The notes under the pieces were generated by a model. It worked only from the letters and a program-made list of their open reading frames with translations, was not told the DNA's origin and ran no database searches. The position numbers were made by a program, and so were the translations under genes. From assembly GCA_937925595.1 (NCBI GenBank), contig CALALQ010000233.1:1-38479 (forward strand): a stretch of DNA of 38,479 nucleotides. Direction: 5' to 3'. Each line of letters begins with the position of its first letter. The stretch's first letter is position 1. The stretch comes from an uncultured Demequina sp. Its GTDB lineage: Bacteria; Actinomycetota; Actinomycetes; Actinomycetales; Demequinaceae. Shown piece by piece: positions 24,493-33,627 of this stretch.

Positions 24493-25283
24493 GGACGGTG
24501 TGGGAGTTCTCTCAACGGTCCATCGAAACAGGTACTACGTTTGGCCTGCGCGAGAGAATGTCCCGACGACCGAGTCCTCTGCGCCGGCGCCGTGCGAAAG
24601 CCCTGCAGCTGGCTGTCCCGCCAGCACGGCCGGGGTACTGGAGCGAACGATGCCGACACGGTCGCGCTGGGCGGGCGGAACGTCACGGTCTGCGCGACCG
24701 ACGTCGAGATCGTCGAGGAGTCGCTCGCGAGCCATATGCGAAAGATCCAAGCCGTCCGAGGTGATCGCCTCGCGCCGGGCGAAGCTCCGTTGATCGCGCG
24801 ACCGTGCAGGCCGTTCAGTGGGGAGTCTGTGTCCTGCGAAGTGGTTGGCGCGTACGGCACGCGGGCCGCCGAGCGGTGCTTGACGTATCGGTACTTGGGC
24901 GTCACGCGCGTCCCGCGGACGGCGAAGATCCGGAACACATATCCCACCGGGTCCGACTGCCCGCCGGTGGTCAGCACTTCGAGCGTCACGCTGTCGCGGA
25001 AGGGCGCTCATCCACGCTTTCAACCCTCCTCCACTGGAAACCGGCTGACTTCAGCGCATTGTCAGCGGGCTCGTGTGGAATCGACGCATGAGACCACGAC
25101 CGGGCGCCGGACAGACGCTGACTGGGCGGGTGACGAACACGGCGGGCGCAGACGTGCTCAGCGTCGCCGGCGCGAGCACGACCGCAGTGGGGCCGGCAGG
25201 GCAGTGGCAATTTGGCGCACCGCCTCCCTGCGCGCCGGCGTCGTAGGGCAGCCGACCGTCCTCACGCCCTCGACGGAGATTCC
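24493..25283. other. About 790 bp without a convincing gene
   Basis: Several overlapping frames are open on both strands, as expected at this GC content, but none has a good ribosome site together with a recognisable product. One short plus-strand frame (25088-25246) reads MRPRPGAGQTLTGRVTNTAG and looks like a scrap of an exported protein. A minus-strand frame near 24960 reads VTLEVLTTGGQSDPVGYVFR and could be a decayed fragment. The stretch lies between the secreted peptidase genes and the hypothetical gene at 25284. I see no repeats or RNA structure in it. Confidence 0.4.
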
Positions 25284-25988
25284 ATGAGCTTCAAGAACCG
25301 CATGGTCACCCGCGCCACGGGCGCGGCTCAGGCCGCGCGCGACGCGGCATCTGAACGCTTGGACGGTTTCCGGGCTTTCCGCCGCCTGATCGAACGCACT
25401 CCCGACGAGGACCCGCGATTCGAGGCGTTCCTCGAGGGCCTGGTCCGCGCGGTCAGGGACGATGAGCTCCCGGAGGACCGGACCGAGAAGGACGTCGAGA
25501 AGACTGCCAACAAGCGCCGGCGCCGGCTGGGCGCGACTGCGTTCGCTACGGGACCGCTGGTCGGAGCGACGACCCAACTCGTCGACCTGTACTGCGACAC
25601 AGCGACGATGTGTGACGTCGCCTCCCACCGTGGACACGAGCTCACCGACGCGCAGGTCGCCGCCCACATGCTCGTGTTGTGGTCAGTTGCCGACGACTTC
25701 GATCAGGCGATCGCGGCGTTCGCGCGCGACAGTGACGGCGGCGTGACCGCGCTGCTCTCGCGCCGAGTGTCGGCCTACGCCGGAACCTATCAGCCGGAGC
25801 GCTGGACGACGGTCGGGCTCATCAAGGCTACGTGGAACGCACGCGGGTTGCTCGGCGATGCGCGGGAGCGCCTCACGACCGGACCGGTACGAGGCGTGAT
25901 AAGGCCCGGTAAGCAGACGCGCGATCTGATCCGGCGGGTCGATCTCCAACTCCGCCGTACGCACGGCGACCCGCGGTCCACTACGTAA
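25284..25988 (+). CDS. Hypothetical helical protein (possibly EcsC-like)
   Basis: 234 aa. The ATG at 25284 has a GGAG site 8 nt ahead. The N terminus is basic and amphipathic (FKNRMVTRATGAAQAARDAA). Then comes a charged helical part and a hydrophobic central region: GATAFATGPLVGATTQLVDL, followed by VAAHMLVLWSVADDFDQAIAAF. The arrangement, with a mildly hydrophobic helix followed by a helical bundle that begins with a 'Lt..qv' turn, recalls EcsC-type proteins, but the similarity is weak. No catalytic motif is visible. It converges with the regulator gene at 26086. Confidence 0.6.
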   Translation: MSFKNRMVTRATGAAQAARDAASERLDGFRAFRRLIERTPDEDPRFEAFLEGLVRAVRDDELPEDRTEKDVEKTANKRRRRLGATAFATGPLVGATTQLVDLYCDTATMCDVASHRGHELTDAQVAAHMLVLWSVADDFDQAIAAFARDSDGGVTALLSRRVSAYAGTYQPERWTTVGLIKATWNARGLLGDARERLTTGPVRGVIRPGKQTRDLIRRVDLQLRRTHGDPRSTT

Positions 25989-26085
25989 AGACAGAGGTCG
26001 TTCGACTCCCTTCGTTTCAAGCGGTGCTCTCGTCGGGGGGCGCGGTGGCGCTTCACAATGCGCGGGTGGACAAGCGCTACCCGAC

Positions 26086-29000
26086 TCAGGCAGAGCGTTC
26101 CGCGAAGGCCAGCGCGGAGGAGATGGCTTCACGCTCGCTCATGAGCTCTCCTTCGGCGACCGCCCGTTCGAAGTCCCGGCCTGGCAGCTGTTCACGCAGC
26201 GCGGCCAAGTCCGCCTCTCGGATTCGGCGTTCGGGCAGCGAAGGCCGGTAGCCCGACCGCTTGGCCAGATGGCCCGAGCACGCCAGCAGGCGCACTGCGA
26301 GCTCAGCATCGCCGAAACGGCGCGCGACGCCTGCTATGCCGTCGAGCGCTGAGCAGGTCGCCCACAACTCGCCGACTTCACCGGCGTGCGAAAGTGCCTC
26401 GGCATAACGGGCGAGTGCGCTGAGCTGATCCTCGGTGTCGCGACTGATGACAGCGAGGAAGTTGAGTGCCTGCGCACTGCCGGCGCGGTCGCCGATTGCG
26501 TCCGTGAAGCGGAGCGCCGCCTCGCAGAGCGCTTCGCCGCGACCTGGCTGTCCGCAGCGCGCGGCCATCAGCCCGGCGCCGCGACGTACCGAGGCCAGGA
26601 CGGAGCCGTGGCCGATCTCTTCGAAAACATCGGCGGCCTCTTGATAGGCGCACGCAGCCGAAGCCTCGTCGCCGCTGAACCAGTGCGAGGCGGCGACGAG
26701 CTGTTGCGCGTATGCCGCTTCCCACTTACGGCCGAGGCGTTGAAAGCGCGACCGGCTCTCTCGGAATCGGTGCAGGGCGCCGTCCGGATCCGGGAACATC
26801 TGCACGGCGCCGATCCCCAGCGCCGCCCACGCCATGCCCCACTCATCCTCGATCGCTTGCGCGCACTTCCGGAGTTCGCGGTTATAGGCCTCGGTCTGCG
26901 CGTAGTCCCCTCGCCACCAGGACAAGTGCGAGCCGGCCCGGAGCGTGCGCACCCGGCGCCGTGACGGGCGCTCGTCCATCGCGAGGACCTGCTCGACCCA
27001 TCCCGCGCCTTCCTCGAAGTGGCCGTGGGAGAACCACAACCACCAGAGCCCGCCCACGAGCGTCATGGCTCGCTCGGAATCGCCGTCTTCGATCGCCCAC
27101 GTGAGCGCCACTCGGAAGTTGTCGTGATCCGCTTCGAGCCGCTCGAGCGCACGCTGCTCGTCCGGCCCGAAGAGGCGCGGCGCGATCCTCGCGACGAGAT
27201 CGGTGAAGACCTCCGCGTGCCGGCGCCGTGTGTGGCGTAGGTCGTCGGCGGTGAGTTGGGCGAGCGCGAACGCACGGATCGGCTGCCCCAGGTGGACACG
27301 TGGCTCTCCGGTGACAGCCGGCGCCGAGGCGAGCATGGAGCGCTCGAGCAACGCGTGGATGACACTCGCCGCGCCGCCGCCAGCGACGGCCTGTGCCTCG
27401 GCGATGCCGAAGGAGCCGCGGAACACTGCGAGTTGATGGAGCACGCGCCGCTCTCGGTCGTCGAGTAGCTCGTGGCTCCAGCGGATCGTTGCTTCGATCG
27501 TCTGTTGCCGCGGCGGGCGGGCTGGGTCCGAGAGTTCCGGGAGCCGGTCTCCGGACACCTGCGTCTCGAGCTCATCCGCAACATCCGCCAGTCCGTGTGT
27601 CGCCACGAGCGCGGCGGCCAGCTCGATGCCCAGCGGCGAGCCTTCGACCGCACGGCAAATCCGGGTGGCGGCGTCCACGGTCGCGCGCGCGTCTCCGCCC
27701 AGCGGCCCTGCACGTTCGATCAGCAGGTGGACGGCGTCGGGCAGCGCGTCCGGGTTCTCGTGGCGGAGATCCATCGCCGGTACCTCGACGAGGCGCTCGC
27801 CCGCAAGACGCAGCGGCCGGCGACTCGTCGTGAGAATGCACACCTGCGGACACGTGGCGCGCACGGCCGATATCAGGTCGACGCACGCGTCCAGGACGTG
27901 CTCGCAGTTGTCGATCAGGAGCAGCAAGACGCGGTCGGTGAGATGGCGCACGATCGCCGCGGACGCGAGCTCGTCCGGCATCGGGCGAAGTCCTAGCTGT
28001 GTGGCGGCGGCGATTGCGATGACCTCGGCATCAGCCCCCGCTTCGAGCTTCTCGAGCTCGACGACCCAGGCGCCGTCGGCGAAGGACGGTAGTCGCGCCG
28101 CGGCGAGTTGTAGCGCGAGACGGGTCTTGCCGCAGCCACCGGCGCCCAGGAGCGTGACGAACTGTCCAGGTGCGACGAGCCGTGAGAGTCGGGCCAGTTC
28201 GCGTCCGCGACCGACGAATGTCGTTTGCTGCGCTGGCAGGTTGTGCAGGCGCGCATCGAGCGTTGCGGGGGCCGGGAAGGACTCGGTCCGCGGCCCGCCG
28301 AGCTCATAAAGCGGCTCCTCGGGCAGGAGGTCGGCAAACTGCTGCTCCCCGAGGGCTCGCAGCGGACGCGCGGTCCGGGAGCGCACTCGCGCATCCTCCG
28401 ACACCAGCACCTGCCCCTGATGGGCTGCGGCGGCGAGAAGGCGGGCGCGCGCTGGACCGGCGCCTGCGATGAGGTCCCCGAGGCGCACCAACGGTCCGGC
28501 GTGAACCGCTACCGCCGGCTGTAGACGGGCGTCCGCGATGAGTGCCTCAGCGGCTTGGATCGCCGCGTGGCGGTCCTCGAACCACGCAACCAGTTCTCGG
28601 TCGCCGACCACATGCGCTGTACCGCCGCAGGCATCGACGAGCAGAATCGCCGTGCCAAGGCCCGGCGTCGTCGGCTCGCGGACCGGCCCTAGCTTCGCGC
28701 ACACAAGAGCGCCGTCAAAAGGAGCGTGCAGAACGGTCGCTGCGCGCGTGTCGTGAGCGCGCTGACCACGGCCGATCCTCTCGCCCAGCGCTCGCAACTC
28801 GGCCCCAACCGCTCCGACCTGGCGGACTGCATCGCGATAAGCGAGGCCGGCTTCTGCGGTGCGGCCGGCGCCGTCCAGCGCACGTATGAGCTGCGCCCAT
28901 CGCCGCTCATCGGCCGGATGCTCGAGGATCTGCCGACGCAGGGTGGTCTCGAGCCCGTCGTATTCATGCAAGGAGAGACGCACGTCGTTGAGTGCGGTCT

Positions 29001-29502
29001 CGGCTTGGTTCCGCAACGTCTCAAGCTCGGTAGCGTGGCCGCGCGCCCAGCGCAGTTGCCCGTGATCGCCGAGCACAGGGCCACGCCAGCACTCCAGCGC
29101 CTCGGAGAGGAGCGCGCGCGCAACGCGCGGCTGGGTACGGGACAGGGCCTTGCCCCGCTCCGCGAGTGACCGAAAACGCTGAGCGTCCAGACGCATCGGG
29201 TCACTGAGCGTCAGCCGGTAGCCGGCACCGACGGTGGCGATCAGCTTCCAATTGGGTCCCGAGTCTTTGAGCCGCTGGCGTAGTTGGCCGATCGCCACCT
29301 GCACGCTGTTGGCGGGGCGTTTGAGCTCGCGGTCCTCGCCCCAGACCTCGTCTGCGAGCACGGCCGCCGACAGGGTCGCTCCCGGGGTCAGCAGGAAGCG
29401 ACCGAGCAACAGCCGCTGCGATTCACGCAGATCGACCGTCGCGGCGAACGGTTCCAGCCGCACGGCCAAGGGACCCAGGATGCTGTATTCGATCTCGGAC
29501 AT
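26086..29502 (-). CDS. Large AfsR/SARP-like transcriptional regulator: wHTH-BTAD, cyclase-like segment, NB-ARC ATPase, TPR
   Basis: About 1138 aa from the ATG at 29502. An in-frame TTG 33 bp upstream is possible, but MSEIEYSILGPLAVRLEP is the standard family opening. Order: an OmpR-type winged helix (to about 95, ending VGAGYRL), BTAD (95-250), a segment resembling a degenerate nucleotide-cyclase domain (about 265-430, with GTAILLVDACGGTAHVVGD and VAVHAGPLVRLGDLIAGAGP), and an NB-ARC/AAA ATPase. The ATPase has GAGGCGKT (about 452-459) and LLLLIDNC (about 529). Its arginine-finger subdomain and winged helix follow, then TPR-like helices to the end. It probably activates nearby genes when its ATPase is triggered. 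The target is unknown. Confidence 0.88.
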   Translation of the reverse strand: MSEIEYSILGPLAVRLEPFAATVDLRESQRLLLGRFLLTPGATLSAAVLADEVWGEDRELKRPANSVQVAIGQLRQRLKDSGPNWKLIATVGAGYRLTLSDPMRLDAQRFRSLAERGKALSRTQPRVARALLSEALECWRGPVLGDHGQLRWARGHATELETLRNQAETALNDVRLSLHEYDGLETTLRRQILEHPADERRWAQLIRALDGAGRTAEAGLAYRDAVRQVGAVGAELRALGERIGRGQRAHDTRAATVLHAPFDGALVCAKLGPVREPTTPGLGTAILLVDACGGTAHVVGDRELVAWFEDRHAAIQAAEALIADARLQPAVAVHAGPLVRLGDLIAGAGPARARLLAAAAHQGQVLVSEDARVRSRTARPLRALGEQQFADLLPEEPLYELGGPRTESFPAPATLDARLHNLPAQQTTFVGRGRELARLSRLVAPGQFVTLLGAGGCGKTRLALQLAAARLPSFADGAWVVELEKLEAGADAEVIAIAAATQLGLRPMPDELASAAIVRHLTDRVLLLLIDNCEHVLDACVDLISAVRATCPQVCILTTSRRPLRLAGERLVEVPAMDLRHENPDALPDAVHLLIERAGPLGGDARATVDAATRICRAVEGSPLGIELAAALVATHGLADVADELETQVSGDRLPELSDPARPPRQQTIEATIRWSHELLDDRERRVLHQLAVFRGSFGIAEAQAVAGGGAASVIHALLERSMLASAPAVTGEPRVHLGQPIRAFALAQLTADDLRHTRRRHAEVFTDLVARIAPRLFGPDEQRALERLEADHDNFRVALTWAIEDGDSERAMTLVGGLWWLWFSHGHFEEGAGWVEQVLAMDERPSRRRVRTLRAGSHLSWWRGDYAQTEAYNRELRKCAQAIEDEWGMAWAALGIGAVQMFPDPDGALHRFRESRSRFQRLGRKWEAAYAQQLVAASHWFSGDEASAACAYQEAADVFEEIGHGSVLASVRRGAGLMAARCGQPGRGEALCEAALRFTDAIGDRAGSAQALNFLAVISRDTEDQLSALARYAEALSHAGEVGELWATCSALDGIAGVARRFGDAELAVRLLACSGHLAKRSGYRPSLPERRIREADLAALREQLPGRDFERAVAEGELMSEREAISSALAFAERSA

Positions 29503-29626
29503 GAACGCGCAGACATGGCGGACCAACCGTGTCAACCCAACCAGAGAAGTGCTTATTGGGTCAAGTCCGGCCTATACATGTGGGTCAGGCCGAGCGTTCG
29601 TGTTCCGTGGAACGAACGTGCGCTGC

Positions 29627-30538
29627 TCAGCGAATGGACAACTGACTCAGCCCGCGGAGCGCGCGCGTGTCGGTGGGGACTCGGGCAAGGACCTCCTCCC
29701 AGGCACGGCGCGCCGCCGCCTCGTCGTTGCCCTGCAGACAGGCGAGCGCGTAAGCGTGCCGGATCTCAGTGTCGTCGGGAGCCCACGTGATCGCGGTGGC
29801 GAAGTGGTCGCGCGCCACTCGTGGATCGCCTGCGCGCGCTGCGCGGAGGCCGCGGTTGAACAGCACCTGGGGGAACAAGGTCAGCTGCCGGTAGCCAACC
29901 AGGTGCGTCAGGCACGCGATGCAGACATCCGAGTCGGCGGGGTTGAGGAAGCCACAGGATGTCACCGGGCACACCATGCTCTCGCTCTCCTCGACGGTCA
30001 CGTGGCGCGCAGAAACGGTGGCGGGAGTTGATTGGCGCGTGTCGCTGTCGTCTGCCGCCTCTGGCCCGCCCTCGGGTGGCACACCCATTACGACCCGTCC
30101 GCGCCGCAGCGGCCGCCCCAGGTGGAGAACGGCGACCTCCAACTCCTCGGCGATCAGCTCCTCCTCGAATGAGTCGTCATATCGCCAGCTCTCGACTTCG
30201 ACCAAGTCGACACTTTCTCGTGCACGTAACCCCCGTAGCCGCACGATCTCCAGCCCGGTCGAGGCGACCACGGCCAGCATCTGGTCTGTGAGCGCCTGCA
30301 GTTGGGCGACCGGTGCTCCGCCGCAACGGTCGACCGCCTGCTCGAGCTCAACGATCAGTACCGCGAGTTCGGCAAGGGCGCGCAGCCCCTGCTCGCGACT
30401 TTGGACGGCGGCATGGGCTGCCGCGTCCATATCCGTGTGATAGCGCTCGAGCGCCGCCGCCAACTCAGCCGCAGGAGCACGCGGCTCGAACTCCTGGATC
30501 GGCTTCTCGACGAATGCGTCCCAGACGGGGCTGCTCAC
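29627..30538 (-). CDS. GrpE-like domain protein with zinc ribbon and TPR repeats
   Basis: 303 aa, GTG start without a clear ribosome site. The N-terminal helical part (SREQGLRALAELAVLIVELE) and the following beta segment fit a GrpE-type factor: GLEIVRLRGLRARESVDLVE, later VAVLHLGRPLRRGRVVMGVP, which resembles the end of GrpE and of the protein at 2879. A zinc ribbon follows (CPVTSCGFLN and CIAC near residues 188-210), then two or more TPR units (FNRGLRAARAGDPRVARDHF and EIRHAYALACLQGNDEAAAR). No Hsp70 gene is adjacent, so it may serve a distant chaperone, possibly one in the cluster. The GrpE link is by pattern and is not certain. Confidence 0.55.
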   Translation of the reverse strand: MSSPVWDAFVEKPIQEFEPRAPAAELAAALERYHTDMDAAAHAAVQSREQGLRALAELAVLIVELEQAVDRCGGAPVAQLQALTDQMLAVVASTGLEIVRLRGLRARESVDLVEVESWRYDDSFEEELIAEELEVAVLHLGRPLRRGRVVMGVPPEGGPEAADDSDTRQSTPATVSARHVTVEESESMVCPVTSCGFLNPADSDVCIACLTHLVGYRQLTLFPQVLFNRGLRAARAGDPRVARDHFATAITWAPDDTEIRHAYALACLQGNDEAAARRAWEEVLARVPTDTRALRGLSQLSIR

Positions 30539-30643
30539 GCTTGGTCTTGTCGCAGCCGTCGCTGATCTTCTGCTGAAGGCCGCGGTCCTACCCGCGGGCC
30601 CGGAAATTCAGAGTGGCTCGCGGCCCTTATGCACGTCACGGCT

Positions 30644-30660
30644 GGGTGGTTGATCCACCC
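30644..30660 (-). terminator. Hairpin after the MFS exporter gene
   Basis: A 6-bp stem GGGTGG / CCACCC with a 5-nt loop sits immediately beyond the exporter stop codon as read on the minus strand. It is short and lacks a T-tract. Confidence 0.35.
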
Positions 30661-30663
30661 CGA

Positions 30664-32058
30664 TCAATGCACCGCCGCGCTGGCCCCTGCCGCCGGCTTG
30701 ATCGACGGCACCGCGGTGGCCGCGACGGCCGCGAAGCCGAGCGCGATCGCCGCCGCGGCGATGAAGCCGTCCTCGTAGCCCGCGGCCAACGTCCCGGCTC
30801 CGGTCGCGACCGCCGCCAGGACCGCGACGCCCAGCGCCGCGCCGAGTTCGTGCGCCGTGGAGATCACGCCCGAGGCGAGGCCCATCTCGTGCGGGGCGAC
30901 CGCGCTGAACGCCGTCACCGACGCGGCCGGGAAGACGAAGCCGACGCCGAGGCCGATCACCACCAGCCCGGGCAGCAGGTCGACGCCGTAGGACGCCCGT
31001 GCGGGCGCGGCGGCCAGGACCAGCGCGCCCGCGGCGACCAGCGTCATCCCGCCGATGATCAGCAGCCGCGAGCCGACCCGCGCCATCACCCGCGGCGCGA
31101 GGTGCGCGGTCAGGCCGATCGCGAGCGCGAGCGGGAGGAACCCGAGGCCGGTCTCGAGCGCGCTCGCCCCGACCACGTCCTGCAGGTACAGCGAGTTGAG
31201 GAAGAACGTGCCGACGAGGATCGCGGTCACGCCCAGCACGACCGCGGCGCCGCCGACCAGCGGGCGGTTGCGCCACGTGCGCGACGGGACCAGCGGCTGT
31301 CGCACGCGTGCCTCCACCCGGGCGAACAGCGCCAGCAGCGCCACGGCGAGCGCGAGCAGGCCGAGCGTCCGCGCCGAGCCCCAGCCGTGCTCGGCCGAGC
31401 CGTCGATCGCGTACACGAGCACGACCAGCCCGGCCACGGCGAGCGCGGCGCCCGGCAGGTCGAGGCCCCGCCGCGTCGCGGGCACGACGGGCAGTACGCG
31501 CAACGCTGCGACCAGCGCGACGGCCCCGACCGGCACGTTCACGAGGAAGATCCACTCCCAGCTCAGCCAGGTGGTGAGCATGCCGCCGGCCAGGACGCCG
31601 ACCGCGGCGCCGGCGCTGCCGATCGCGCTCCAGGTCGCCAGCGCCACGGTCAACTGGCGGCCGGTGTAGTAGGAGGTGACGATGGACAGGGCGGCGGGCG
31701 TCAGCAGCGCGGCGCCCACGCCCTGCGCGGCGCGGGCGGCGATCAGCATCGCGCCCGACCCGGCGAGCCCGCTGAGCAGCGAGGCGACGGTGAACACGGT
31801 CAGGCCGCACAAGAAGACGCCGCGGCGCGAGATCGCGTCGGCGAGGCGCCCGCCGAGCAGCAGCAGGCCGCCTGTGAGCAGCACGTAGATCGTGACGACC
31901 CACTGCAGGTCGTCGCCGCCGATCGCCAGGTCGGCGCCGATCGAGGGGAGCGCGACGTTCACGACCGTGATGTCGAGCACGACCATGAACTGCGCGACGG
32001 CGAGGAGGATGAGCGTCGTCCACGGGCGCGGAGGCGCTTCGGCGTGGTGGTCGGTCAA
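30664..32058 (-). CDS. DHA2-type MFS drug/metabolite exporter, about 14 membrane helices
   Basis: About 464 aa from the TTG at 32058, which has a GGGG site at fair distance. A TTG at 32070 gives 4 more residues and cannot be excluded. The opening helix reads LAVAQFMVVLDITVVNVALP, the DHA2 signature with the D-I-T-V-V-N-V-A-L motif. Motif A is present (GGRLADAISRRGVF), and motif C-like GxxLGPxxGG appears in modified form (GSAGAAVGVLAGGML). The remaining hydrophobic segments give about 14 helices. Such proteins export drugs or metabolites by proton exchange. The gene is divergent from a ROK regulator and is probably controlled by it. Confidence 0.9.
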   Translation of the reverse strand: MTDHHAEAPPRPWTTLILLAVAQFMVVLDITVVNVALPSIGADLAIGGDDLQWVVTIYVLLTGGLLLLGGRLADAISRRGVFLCGLTVFTVASLLSGLAGSGAMLIAARAAQGVGAALLTPAALSIVTSYYTGRQLTVALATWSAIGSAGAAVGVLAGGMLTTWLSWEWIFLVNVPVGAVALVAALRVLPVVPATRRGLDLPGAALAVAGLVVLVYAIDGSAEHGWGSARTLGLLALAVALLALFARVEARVRQPLVPSRTWRNRPLVGGAAVVLGVTAILVGTFFLNSLYLQDVVGASALETGLGFLPLALAIGLTAHLAPRVMARVGSRLLIIGGMTLVAAGALVLAAAPARASYGVDLLPGLVVIGLGVGFVFPAASVTAFSAVAPHEMGLASGVISTAHELGAALGVAVLAAVATGAGTLAAGYEDGFIAAAAIALGFAAVAATAVPSIKPAAGASAAVH

Positions 32059-32074
32059 GGGGAGCCCCAATCTG

Positions 32075-32130
32075 GGTTTACAGTGACGTCAACCAAGACT
32101 ACGGCAGGCTTTACGGTTCTGTCAACCCAG
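32075..32130. promoter_or_regulatory. Shared promoter/operator region between MFS exporter and ROK regulator
   Basis: Two direct repeats, 32076-32097 and 32109-32130, agree at about 17 of 22 positions with the core TTTACxGTxxxxGTCAACC and are 33 bp apart, about three helical turns. Each also has an internal dyad (GGTTTAC / GTCAACC, 32075-32081 and 32088-32094, one mismatch). On the minus strand TTGACA (32120-32125) and TAGTCT (32096-32101) with an 18-nt spacer form a promoter for the exporter inside these repeats. A repressor bound there would block the promoter. The ROK protein is the obvious candidate. Confidence 0.55.
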
Positions 32131-32226
32131 GACGGGCCGGGCGCGCACCGCCAGGAACGTCAGCGGGGCGACGAACGCCCGTCCGCCCGCCGGTCGGGCG
32201 GCGATGCTTGCCGGACCGCCTGACCG

Positions 32227-33375
32227 ATGCACGAAGCCCAAGCCGTCGATCCCACCACGATGTTGCGCGTACTGCGCGCGCTCGCGCAGAGTCCCGGGCT
32301 CACGCGCGCGCAGATCGCCGGTCGCGTGGGCTCGTCCCGGCCCACCGTGTCCGCCGCGTTGCGGCTGTTGGAGGACCGCGGCTTCCTCGAGCAGCGGATC
32401 GCGTCGGACGCGGCCGAGCGGCGGACCGGACGCCCTCCGATGCGGGTGTTCCTGGCCGGCTCGGCCGCGTCGTCCGTCGGCCTGGAGATCACGCGCACGG
32501 AGCTGCACGCGGGCGTGTTCGACATCTCGGGGCGGGTGCTCGCGGAGCTGCGCACGCCGCTACGCGGGGCGGTGCCGCTCGACGACGCCGCGGCGCTCGT
32601 GCGCGAGCTCGTGCACGAGACGTCGGGCGCGACCGCGTACGTGCTCGGCGTCGGCGTGGCCGTGGCCGCGCCGGTCGACCGCGACGGGCGGGTCGTCGAC
32701 GACGTCGTCCCCGACGGGTGGGACGGGGTCGATCTCGCGCGCGAGCTGGCGGAGCGGCTCGCGCTGCCGGTCGCGGTGGAGAACGACGCCAACGCGGCCG
32801 CGCTGGCCGAGCACCGGTTCGGCGCCGGCCGCCACTGCTCCGAGCTGCTCTATCTGCGCCTGTCCCCGGGGGTCGGCGCCGGGTTGATCCTCGGCGACCG
32901 CCTGTACCGCGGCGCGCACGGGATCGCGGGGGAGCTCGGGCACGTGACCGTCGACCCGGCGGGCGCACTGTGCAGCTGCGGGAGCCGCGGGTGCCTGGAG
33001 ACGATCGCCGGCACGCTCGCGCTGGAGGACGAGCTCCGGGGCGTCAGGCGCGGGGTGACGCTGGCCGAGCGCGACGACCGGCACGTGCGGCGGCTGCTCG
33101 CGGACGCGGGGCTGGCGATCGGCGCGGCGATCGCGACCGCGGTCAACCTGCTCGATCCGGCCCGGGTGGTGGTGGGCGGCGAGTTGGCCGACGCGGGACC
33201 GGTGCTGTTCGACGCCATCGACCAGGGCCTGGCGCGCGACGCGCTCGTCCCGGCGCTGGCCCGGACCGAGGTGGTGGCGGGGACGGTCGGGCCCCGGGCG
33301 CCGGTCCTGGGCGCGGCTTCTGCGCTGATGACGCGCGAACTCGAGGCGCTCGTGAACCCCGCCTCGGTGCTCTGA
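32227..33375 (+). CDS. ROK-family transcriptional regulator
   Basis: 382 aa. The N-terminal winged helix (about 12-65) contains GLTRAQIAGRVGSSRPTVSA. The ROK domain carries the ATP-binding-type strand SSVGLEITRTELHAGVFD, ENDANAAALAEHRFGAG and the zinc motif GHVTVDPAGALCSCGSRGCLE, with His and Cys ligands that fit the ROK pattern. It is divergent from the MFS exporter gene, with operator-like repeats between them, which suggests repression relieved by a sugar or other small ligand. I cannot infer the ligand. Confidence 0.9.
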   Translation: MHEAQAVDPTTMLRVLRALAQSPGLTRAQIAGRVGSSRPTVSAALRLLEDRGFLEQRIASDAAERRTGRPPMRVFLAGSAASSVGLEITRTELHAGVFDISGRVLAELRTPLRGAVPLDDAAALVRELVHETSGATAYVLGVGVAVAAPVDRDGRVVDDVVPDGWDGVDLARELAERLALPVAVENDANAAALAEHRFGAGRHCSELLYLRLSPGVGAGLILGDRLYRGAHGIAGELGHVTVDPAGALCSCGSRGCLETIAGTLALEDELRGVRRGVTLAERDDRHVRRLLADAGLAIGAAIATAVNLLDPARVVVGGELADAGPVLFDAIDQGLARDALVPALARTEVVAGTVGPRAPVLGAASALMTRELEALVNPASVL

Positions 33376-33484
33376 CGGGCGCCCTTTTGGCAACCGCAGG
33401 CCCGAAGGCGGGGAACCGAGCCGCCGCATCCGGCAACCACCGACTGAAGGCGTCAATGTGTGTCAGTGAGCTGTCGCACTTTCC

Positions 33485-33504
33485 GTAAGTCAAACAGTAA
33501 GTCA
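33485..33504. promoter_or_regulatory. Direct repeat GTAAGTCA ahead of the ThuA operon promoter
   Basis: GTAAGTCA occurs at 33485-33492 and 33497-33504, 12 bp apart. The second copy runs into an imperfect palindrome TAAGTCAGCTTA (33498-33509). The pair sits just before the promoter-like TTGACA at 33534. It may bind a regulator, but this is a short motif. Confidence 0.3.
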
Positions 33505-33533
33505 GCTTATGGTGGTTGAACTCGCAGAAGGCG

Positions 33534-33561
33534 TTGACATCGGCGAGTGAAGTGTTAGGTT
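33534..33561 (+). promoter_or_regulatory. Promoter-like sequence for the ThuA/cupredoxin operon
   Basis: TTGACA (33534-33539) is followed after 16 nt by TAGGTT (33556-33561). The -35 is perfect and the -10 weak. It lies about 65 bp before the ATG at 33628. Confidence 0.4.
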
Positions 33562-33627
33562 GCTTGACGTCTGTATGACATAAGGCGGGTGACCCCAGGG
33601 CAGGGCCTGGGGCAGTGAGGAGAGTTG

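Noticed and set aside
22391..24793. An 800-codon plus-strand frame
   Set aside because: It is antisense to the M28 peptidase. Its composition (Arg, Gly, Val, His) is that of a shadow and no domain is visible.
33380..33480. A possible riboswitch before the ThuA operon, with two GGCAACC motifs and a GGCGG/CCGCC hairpin
   Set aside because: The blocks do not match the order of ydaO, cobalamin or SAM riboswitches that I know, so no RNA class can be named.
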